A stretch of DNA of 64,000 nt from Akkermansiaceae bacterium. Its GTDB lineage: Bacteria; Verrucomicrobiota; Verrucomicrobiia; Verrucomicrobiales; DEV007. Both the position numbers and the translations under genes were made by a program. Positions within the stretch are counted from its first letter, which is position 1. Each line of letters begins with the position of its first letter. Of the stretch, positions 58,453-64,000 are shown one piece after another. The stretch lies in contig JACKQC010000003.1 in assembly GCA_024233085.1 (NCBI GenBank), positions 300,157 to 364,156 of the forward strand, given 5' to 3'. The notes under the pieces were generated by a model. That model was not told the origin of the DNA, searched no databases, and saw only the letters and a program-made list of their open reading frames with translations.

Positions 58453-61017
58453 GTGAAACGCTCTTTGTTCCTCTGCTTTGTCACCCCGCTCACGGCCCTC
58501 GCCGCGCCACCCGCCGCCCCGCCCAAGGCGCCCGACGTCCCGGCGGAGCTGCCCGCGAAGATCGAACTGCTTCAGCCCGGCGTCACCCTGACCCTGCTGG
58601 CGGAACATCCCGATCTCGTCACCCCGACGGGAATCGATGTCGACGAGCAGGGAAACATCTGGCTGGCGGCCTGCCACACCCATTTCCGGCCCGAGGGTTA
58701 CCAAGGACCTGAGCACGACGAGATCCTGGTGTTCGACAAGAACGGGAAGAGCCGTCGCGTGTTTTACAACGAGACCGACGCCACCATGCACGTGGAAATC
58801 GGCCCGGACGGCTGGATCTACCTTTCCGAGCGCGACCGCATCCTGCGGGTGAAGGACACTGACGGAGATGGGAAAGCCGACGTCTCGGAAGATCTCGCCG
58901 TGCTGGAAACCGAGGCGGACTATCCCCACAACGGACTGAGCGGCATGGCGTGGCATCCGGACGGCCACCTGGTTTTCTCGCTCGGGGAGAATTTCTTCAA
59001 GGACTGGACGCTCACCGGCAAGGACGGCCGAACCGTGAAAGGCCGGGGAGAGGGCGGCGTCTTCGTTTGCACGGCGGACGGCCGCGAACTGCGGCGGATC
59101 GCCCGCGGTTTTTGGAATCCCTTCGGCCTCTTGGTGCGGCCGGACGGAGAAATGTTCGCCGCCGAAAATGATCCCGGCAGCAGCCCTCCGTGCCGCCTGC
59201 TGAATATCATCGAAGGGGCTGACTACGGCTATCAGCGCGCCTATGGCGGCGCGGCCTATCATCCCTTTGTGGCGTGGAACGGCGAGCTGCGCGGTACTCT
59301 CGGCATGGTCCACCGCAGCGGCGAAGGACCCTGCGCCATCGTTCAATTGGGCGGCGGCGTGATGATTCCCTCCTGGAGTGAGCATCGAATCGACTATTAC
59401 CCGCTGCACCGCCAGGGGGCCGGCTACACCTCCGAGCAGATTCCCCTCCTTCGAGGCAGCGATTTCTTTCGTCCCGTCTGCATGGCGCCCGGACCCGACG
59501 GGGCCTTCTACCTGACGGACTGGGTCTTCAGTTCCTATCCCATCCACGGACGGGGCCGCCTCTGGAAACTCGAGATCGATCCCGACGCCGCCAAGTGGAT
59601 CCAGAAAGAGCCCGAACCGATGAATGAGGCCGCCACCCTGGCGAAAGAACTGAGATCCGGAAATTCCGCCGCGACCGATTCCCAACTGTTCGAGGATGCG
59701 AAAGGCGGCGATCCTTACCTTTCCGACGCGGCGCTCACCGCACTGGCAAGACGCGGCCAGTCGTGGACGCCGGAGTCGCTCCGTGACCTGTCCGACGGCG
59801 ATCGCGTCTGGGCGCTGGTGGCGTTGCGCCGGGTCGATCTCTACGATCCCAAATGGGTTCGCGCTTTGGCGTCCGACCCAAATCCCGAGATTCAGTTCGA
59901 GCGCCTGCGCTGGATTTCCGACGCGGTATTGACCGAGTTTTCCGGCGAGGTGGAAAAGAAACTCGCCGACCCTGCGCTCGATTTCAGGCTCTTCGAAGCC
60001 TCGCTCGCGGCGTGGAATACCCTGCGCGGCAACCCTGACGCGGGAGTGAGCCATCCCGAGGTACTCGTCGAACGCCTCACCAATCCGGCGGTCCCCGACA
60101 AGCTCAAAGGGTTCGCCCTGCGCCTTGTGGACCCGGCCCAGAAGCGGGTCACCGACGCGATGCTGTCCCAGTTCCTCGATTCGGCCGATCCCGGGCTTGC
60201 GCTCGAGGCGGCCCGGACCCTCGCGGCGCGAAACCAGGACGGCGCCCGCGACCTGCTCGCCAAAGTCGCCGCTGATTCGTCGCGACCCGACGAACTGCGA
60301 GCCGAAGCCATCGTCGGTCTGGCGGTATCGACAGATCCAGCACACCAGTCCCTGTTGGTGACCCTCGCCGGTGAAGCGGCGCCCGTCATTCGAGACGAAT
60401 CGCTGAGGGCCTTGCGGCTGACGTCGTTGAACAACACGCAAACGGAAACGTTGAAGGCGATTGCCAAGGCGCATCCCGAATCCGCCGCCCTGGTCGCCGC
60501 CGTGACGGACCTCACATCGCTCAATGCGGGTCGTCCCGGACTCGATGACACCGCGGGCTGGCAGAAGCGCCTCGATGCCATTTCCAGCGAGGCCGATCCC
60601 GAAGCCGGACGGCGCCTGTTTTTTCACACCAAGATCGCGCTTTGTTCCACCTGCCATCGCCACAATGGGCGCGGCAACGTGGTCGGTCCCGATCTCAGTC
60701 TCGTCGGCAGGCAGGGCGGTCGGGAGGCGCTGCTCCAGTCCATCCTCGAACCGCATCGCGAGGTGGCGCCGCAGTTTTACCCGACCCAGTTGAAACTGGC
60801 CGACGGCACCGGCTTCATCGGCATCCTGCTCCGCTCGTCGAGCGTCGATGTCTTTCGCGACATCACGGGCAAGGAACGTTCCTTCAAGCCCGAGGAGATC
60901 GTCGAGCGCACCGAACTGAAAACCTCCCTGATGCCCCCCGGACTTCCCACCATGCTGACTGATCGGGAATTGCGGGACCTGCTCGCCTTCCTCGCCTCCA
61001 GCGGAAGTCGTCCTTGA
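58453..61017 (+). CDS. PVC-type dehydrogenase/HEAT/cytochrome c protein
   Basis: 854 residues from GTG 58453. A signal peptide (1-18) is followed by a beta-propeller dehydrogenase-like domain (about 40-390: GIDVDEQGNIWLAACHTHF, GPDGWIYLSERDRILRV, NPFGLLVRPDGEMFAAENDPGS, DGAFYLTDWVFSS). HEAT-type helical repeats span about 400-690. A C-terminal cytochrome c domain has heme motif CSTCH (Cys731 to His735), and LMPPGLPTMLTDRELRDLLAFLASS supplies the axial Met. Very large families of this type are a hallmark of Planctomycetes and Verrucomicrobia, used in periplasmic oxidation of sugars or alcohols. Substrate unknown. Confidence 0.93.
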   Translation: MKRSLFLCFVTPLTALAAPPAAPPKAPDVPAELPAKIELLQPGVTLTLLAEHPDLVTPTGIDVDEQGNIWLAACHTHFRPEGYQGPEHDEILVFDKNGKSRRVFYNETDATMHVEIGPDGWIYLSERDRILRVKDTDGDGKADVSEDLAVLETEADYPHNGLSGMAWHPDGHLVFSLGENFFKDWTLTGKDGRTVKGRGEGGVFVCTADGRELRRIARGFWNPFGLLVRPDGEMFAAENDPGSSPPCRLLNIIEGADYGYQRAYGGAAYHPFVAWNGELRGTLGMVHRSGEGPCAIVQLGGGVMIPSWSEHRIDYYPLHRQGAGYTSEQIPLLRGSDFFRPVCMAPGPDGAFYLTDWVFSSYPIHGRGRLWKLEIDPDAAKWIQKEPEPMNEAATLAKELRSGNSAATDSQLFEDAKGGDPYLSDAALTALARRGQSWTPESLRDLSDGDRVWALVALRRVDLYDPKWVRALASDPNPEIQFERLRWISDAVLTEFSGEVEKKLADPALDFRLFEASLAAWNTLRGNPDAGVSHPEVLVERLTNPAVPDKLKGFALRLVDPAQKRVTDAMLSQFLDSADPGLALEAARTLAARNQDGARDLLAKVAADSSRPDELRAEAIVGLAVSTDPAHQSLLVTLAGEAAPVIRDESLRALRLTSLNNTQTETLKAIAKAHPESAALVAAVTDLTSLNAGRPGLDDTAGWQKRLDAISSEADPEAGRRLFFHTKIALCSTCHRHNGRGNVVGPDLSLVGRQGGREALLQSILEPHREVAPQFYPTQLKLADGTGFIGILLRSSSVDVFRDITGKERSFKPEEIVERTELKTSLMPPGLPTMLTDRELRDLLAFLASSGSRP

Positions 61018-61022
61018 AGATC

Positions 61023-61063
61023 GACCCAACAGGGTTGGATCGGCGACTCAACCCTGTCGGATC
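61023..61063. repeat. 41-bp double-palindrome element, copy 9
   Basis: Unit gacccaacagggttggatc, spacer ggc, unit gactcaaccctgtcggatc. It begins 5 bases after the stop of the cytochrome gene and lies between two plus-strand genes. Confidence 0.85.
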
Positions 61064-61125
61064 GGGATCCGCCTCCGTGAATCGGCCATTGTGGCCCGGG
61101 CCGGAATTGCGCATGGATTTGGTCT

Positions 61126-64000
61126 GTGAATGGTCGCGTTTTTCTTCCGGTTTTCGCTTCCCTGGTGATGGGTGCCGTGACGGCGCGGGCGGGTGAGGTG
61201 TTCCTCGAAGCGGAGGCATTTCAATCGTCCGGAGGCTGGTCGAAGGTCGAGGGCGCCGGGGCAAAGCAAGCTTCGGGACTCGCGCTGTTGGGAGGCGCGT
61301 CCGGCGCCGCGACCGGCACGGCGGAAACGACCGTGTCGATCAAGGACGCGGGCCGCTACCGTCTCTGGGTACGTTACGGCAGTCACCCCAAGTGGCGCGG
61401 GCCGTTTCATGTCGCGGCTTTGTCCGGGGACCGCCCGCTCGGCGACGGCTTGTTCGATGCGGAATTTGAAGGCAAGTCGGCCCGGGACACCATGACGTGG
61501 GGTTCCTTCGAAGTCGACCTTCCCGAGGGCGAAGTTACCCTAAGGCTGAGTAAACACGAAAACCGCAACGCCTCCGGCCTGGCTCGCCTGGTGGACTGTC
61601 TGCTGCTGACAATGGATGAAAAATTGGTGCCCAATCACCTTGACTATGGTGCCCAGACCTGGGTGCGGGTGACGCTGGGGGATGGCTACGACCGGCCGCT
61701 CTACGTGCATGTCTTTGCCGATCATTTCCACGCGCCATGGTATCAGCATTTTTCGATCAGCCGAGTCGGCGCCACACCGGGCATTTCGCCGCCGAAGGCG
61801 GAAATGCTTACCGGAGGCGAGCGGACTCCGTGGTGCAACATCACGCCGATGATCTACCAGGATTCCGGCGCGATGCTGCACATCACGGCGCGCCACGGCT
61901 ACACCGACTACGCGGAGCGCCTCCGGGCAATCTTTGAGTTCGCGACCGAACCGGACGAAACGGCGATCGTTCGGAGGATCGAGGTGGACAATCGGCCCGC
62001 CAAAGTTTCGATCTTCACACCGCCGAACCTATTGAACGACGAAAACCGGGCTCTGCTCAAGACCGACCTGGAAATCGCGGAAGCGACCGGCGCCCTGGCG
62101 GACGCGCACGAGTGGCCGACTCACGGAAAGCGGCCCGAAACGTTTCCCTTTTTCGTCACCGCCTCGATCGATTCGAGCTTCACACCGCCCGACGAGCGGG
62201 TTCGGGCGCGGGAAATGAAGACGCTGGACTATTTCGGATTCACTCCCGGGCACCATCGCCACCTCGGCGGCGCGTGGCTGAAGTCGAATGACTCCTATTG
62301 TCAGCCGGACGTGGAGAAGATGACGGCGAAATTCGAATCCGCCGCGGCTGCCTTCAAAGAAGAAGGCGGCAGGGTCGAAGACGTCGTTTTTTGCGAATTG
62401 ACCGACGAACCGACGGGTCAACCGCTGGAGTTCTGCGCGGCGGACCAGGCATACGGCGAGGCCTTTCGGGTGTGGTTGAGGAAACTGGGTAAATCTCCGG
62501 CCGACCTGCTGGTGGACGGCTGGGACGCGGTGAAACTCGTCACGCCGGACCAGCGGCACGAATTCCCCGGGCTCTACTATTTCTCCCAGCGATTTCGGAC
62601 CCGGGCGCTCGGCGATTTCATGGCCACCCAGAGGCGGCTGGCCGAGGCGGCCTATGGCGGAACCTTTCCCGTGTTGGCGAACTTCAGCGATGGAGCGGTC
62701 TATACCGGGAATTTCTACGCCCAGGGCGTCGATTACTTCGAACTGCTCGACGCGGACGATCAGAACGCAATCTGGGGCGAAGACTGGTCGAACGGAGCCT
62801 CCACCTATCAATGCGCCTCCTACAATGTGGACCTGATGCGTGGCGCGGCCCGTGACCGCGGGCAGGTGATCGCCCATCACCTCGTGGCCCACGCGGGCCG
62901 GAAACCGTGGGACATCAAACTGAAGGCCACCAGCGAGGTGGCTCGCGGGGTGAAGATTCTGAACAACTTCGCCTACGGCCCCATCTGGGCGACCCACGAG
63001 GGCGGTCCCTACTGGCGGTCGCACGTGTGGCAGGGCAAACCGGAGACCTGGACCGCGAACGCCTCGATCACCCGCGAGATCGGCGCGGTGGAGGATCTGC
63101 TGCTACCGGCCATGCCGGCCAAGGCGGAGGTCGCCCTGCTCTACGGTTCGGCGAGTGACGTGTGGACCATCGACGAGACCTACTCCCACGGATTCGACCG
63201 CATGCACACTTGGCTGGCTCTGACGCACGCCCAGGTGCCGGTCGACATCGTCGCCGAGCGGCAGATCGAACGCGGCGCGCTCGACGGCTACCGAGTTTGT
63301 TATCTTTCCGGTCCGAACCTGACGCGGGCGGCGGCGGAGAAGCTTGCCGACTGGGTCAGCCAAGGCGGCACGCTCTGGCTCGCGGCGGGGGCCGCGGAGC
63401 GCGATGAGTTCGATCGCCCGCTGACGACGCTTGATCGCCTGCTTCCCGCCGTTCGGGGCGTTCTGGAGGACGGGCAACCTTTCCGGGCCTCGGGTCGCTA
63501 TCTTTCCACCCTTCAGCCGAAGGACGAGGTGCGGTGGGAAGGCGGTTCCGCTTCGGTTCTTTCCGTAAAGCAGTCTCTCGCTCCGAATCCTGGTGCCGAA
63601 ACGCTGGCGAGCTTCGGGGATGGCGCCGCCGCGGTCGTCCGGGCGCCGGCCGGGAAAGGGGCGGTGATCTGCTGCGGATTTCTTCCCGCCCTTTCCTACA
63701 TCAAGGCCGCGCTGGACCACCGGGCCGCCCTGCAGAAGAAGGTCGACGACGGTGCGGAGCTGACAGCTGACGAAATGGCTCAGGCCAGTCTCCTCGACCG
63801 CAGCTATAACCCGTGGCGATTCCCCGCCGAGATCCGGGAGTTTCTCCTCACTCCCGTGCGGGACGCGAAGGTGGAGCCACCGATCCGCTGTGACAGGGCT
63901 CTGGTCGACGCGGTTTACCTGCCAGGGAAAACAGGCGTCCTGATTCCCTTGGCCAACTACACCCTGGAGCCGATCGACTCGCTGACCCTGCGCGTCGCGG
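61126..64000 (+). CDS. Large exported glycosidase-like protein (partial, runs off the window)
   Basis: Open from GTG 61126 to the last base, at least 958 codons, no stop seen. A signal peptide (NGRVFLPVFASLVMGAVTARA) is followed by a carbohydrate-binding-like domain (about 25-160: LWVRYGSHPKWRGPFHVAAL, GSFEVDLPEGEVTLRLSKHE). A long middle section with a TIM-barrel feel follows. Around residues 660-830 is a stretch resembling the trimerisation (GATase-like) domain of GH42 beta-galactosidases: EVALLYGSASDVWTIDETYSHGFDRMHTWLALTHAQVPVDIVAERQIE...VSQGGTLWLAAGAAERDEFDRP. The start is GTG because no ATG precedes the signal peptide. Substrate and exact family are uncertain. Confidence 0.7.
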   Translation, partial: MNGRVFLPVFASLVMGAVTARAGEVFLEAEAFQSSGGWSKVEGAGAKQASGLALLGGASGAATGTAETTVSIKDAGRYRLWVRYGSHPKWRGPFHVAALSGDRPLGDGLFDAEFEGKSARDTMTWGSFEVDLPEGEVTLRLSKHENRNASGLARLVDCLLLTMDEKLVPNHLDYGAQTWVRVTLGDGYDRPLYVHVFADHFHAPWYQHFSISRVGATPGISPPKAEMLTGGERTPWCNITPMIYQDSGAMLHITARHGYTDYAERLRAIFEFATEPDETAIVRRIEVDNRPAKVSIFTPPNLLNDENRALLKTDLEIAEATGALADAHEWPTHGKRPETFPFFVTASIDSSFTPPDERVRAREMKTLDYFGFTPGHHRHLGGAWLKSNDSYCQPDVEKMTAKFESAAAAFKEEGGRVEDVVFCELTDEPTGQPLEFCAADQAYGEAFRVWLRKLGKSPADLLVDGWDAVKLVTPDQRHEFPGLYYFSQRFRTRALGDFMATQRRLAEAAYGGTFPVLANFSDGAVYTGNFYAQGVDYFELLDADDQNAIWGEDWSNGASTYQCASYNVDLMRGAARDRGQVIAHHLVAHAGRKPWDIKLKATSEVARGVKILNNFAYGPIWATHEGGPYWRSHVWQGKPETWTANASITREIGAVEDLLLPAMPAKAEVALLYGSASDVWTIDETYSHGFDRMHTWLALTHAQVPVDIVAERQIERGALDGYRVCYLSGPNLTRAAAEKLADWVSQGGTLWLAAGAAERDEFDRPLTTLDRLLPAVRGVLEDGQPFRASGRYLSTLQPKDEVRWEGGSASVLSVKQSLAPNPGAETLASFGDGAAAVVRAPAGKGAVICCGFLPALSYIKAALDHRAALQKKVDDGAELTADEMAQASLLDRSYNPWRFPAEIREFLLTPVRDAKVEPPIRCDRALVDAVYLPGKTGVLIPLANYTLEPIDSLTLRVA

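Noticed and set aside
60342..60362. ccctgtt with flanking ggtg, as a tenth 41-bp element
   Set aside because: Only a single half-match within coding sequence, without the second unit at 22-bp spacing.

Overview
The window is a GC-rich bacterial chromosome segment, most likely from the Verrucomicrobiota. The evidence is a PEP-CTERM exported protein, a sulfatase fused to a DUF1080 domain, a giant PVC-type dehydrogenase/HEAT/cytochrome c protein (CSTCH heme motif), a CASTOR/POLLUX-type channel, few Shine-Dalgarno sites and PVC-style palindromes. Genus cannot be fixed from this sequence alone. Almost everything is ordinary chromosome. There is no prophage, CRISPR array or intact insertion sequence.

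Layout. 0-9.5 kb: end of an M29-like peptidase, an OvoA-type methyltransferase, gatB, a CvpA-like membrane protein, aroC, a phospholipase A2-like lipoprotein, a DUF433/DUF5615 toxin-antitoxin pair and alaS. 9.5-14.3 kb: a PEP-CTERM protein, then an ArsR-methyltransferase fusion divergent from metK-ahcY (activated methyl cycle with a probable local regulator). 14.3-17.3 kb: two ECF sigma factor cassettes, each with a small overlapping partner, separated by strong terminators, then a Spy/CpxP-like protein. 17.3-21.8 kb: priA-yicC-gmk-coaC. 21.9-24.5 kb: two paralogous porins and a zinc ribbon protein. 24.6-28.1 kb: the rpmH-rnpA-yidD-yidC-jag operon. 28.4-34.2 kb: a repeat-domain secreted protein, an ion channel and a sulfatase. 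34.5-37.3 kb: lutABC for lactate oxidation. 37.4-43.5 kb: a conserved small protein, a 1277-residue coiled-coil envelope protein and proS.

43.5-46.7 kb is the most accessory-looking part: 64-bp tandem repeats inside a large nested inverted repeat, a PIN-domain cassette, an unknown protein, a 21-bp minisatellite and a TIR-domain remnant. 46.7-53.7 kb holds glutaredoxin, a beta-barrel protein, a sugar isomerase-like protein, a glycosyltransferase, a HAD phosphatase, infC (with a likely AUC start), a TGS-less thrS and tRNA-Pro. 53.8-64 kb holds a permease, a TolC/RND chimera, an M15 dipeptidase, a HEPN pair, the PVC dehydrogenase and a large glycosidase-like gene that runs off the end.

The strongest undescribed signal is a family of nine 41-bp elements. 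Each is two 19-bp palindromes with ACAGGGTT or AACCCTGT cores, separated by exactly 3 bp. They are scattered through the window, mostly between genes, with one diverged copy inside priA. Second is a single reading frame that joins a complete TolC-type outer-membrane factor to the last part of an RND pump.
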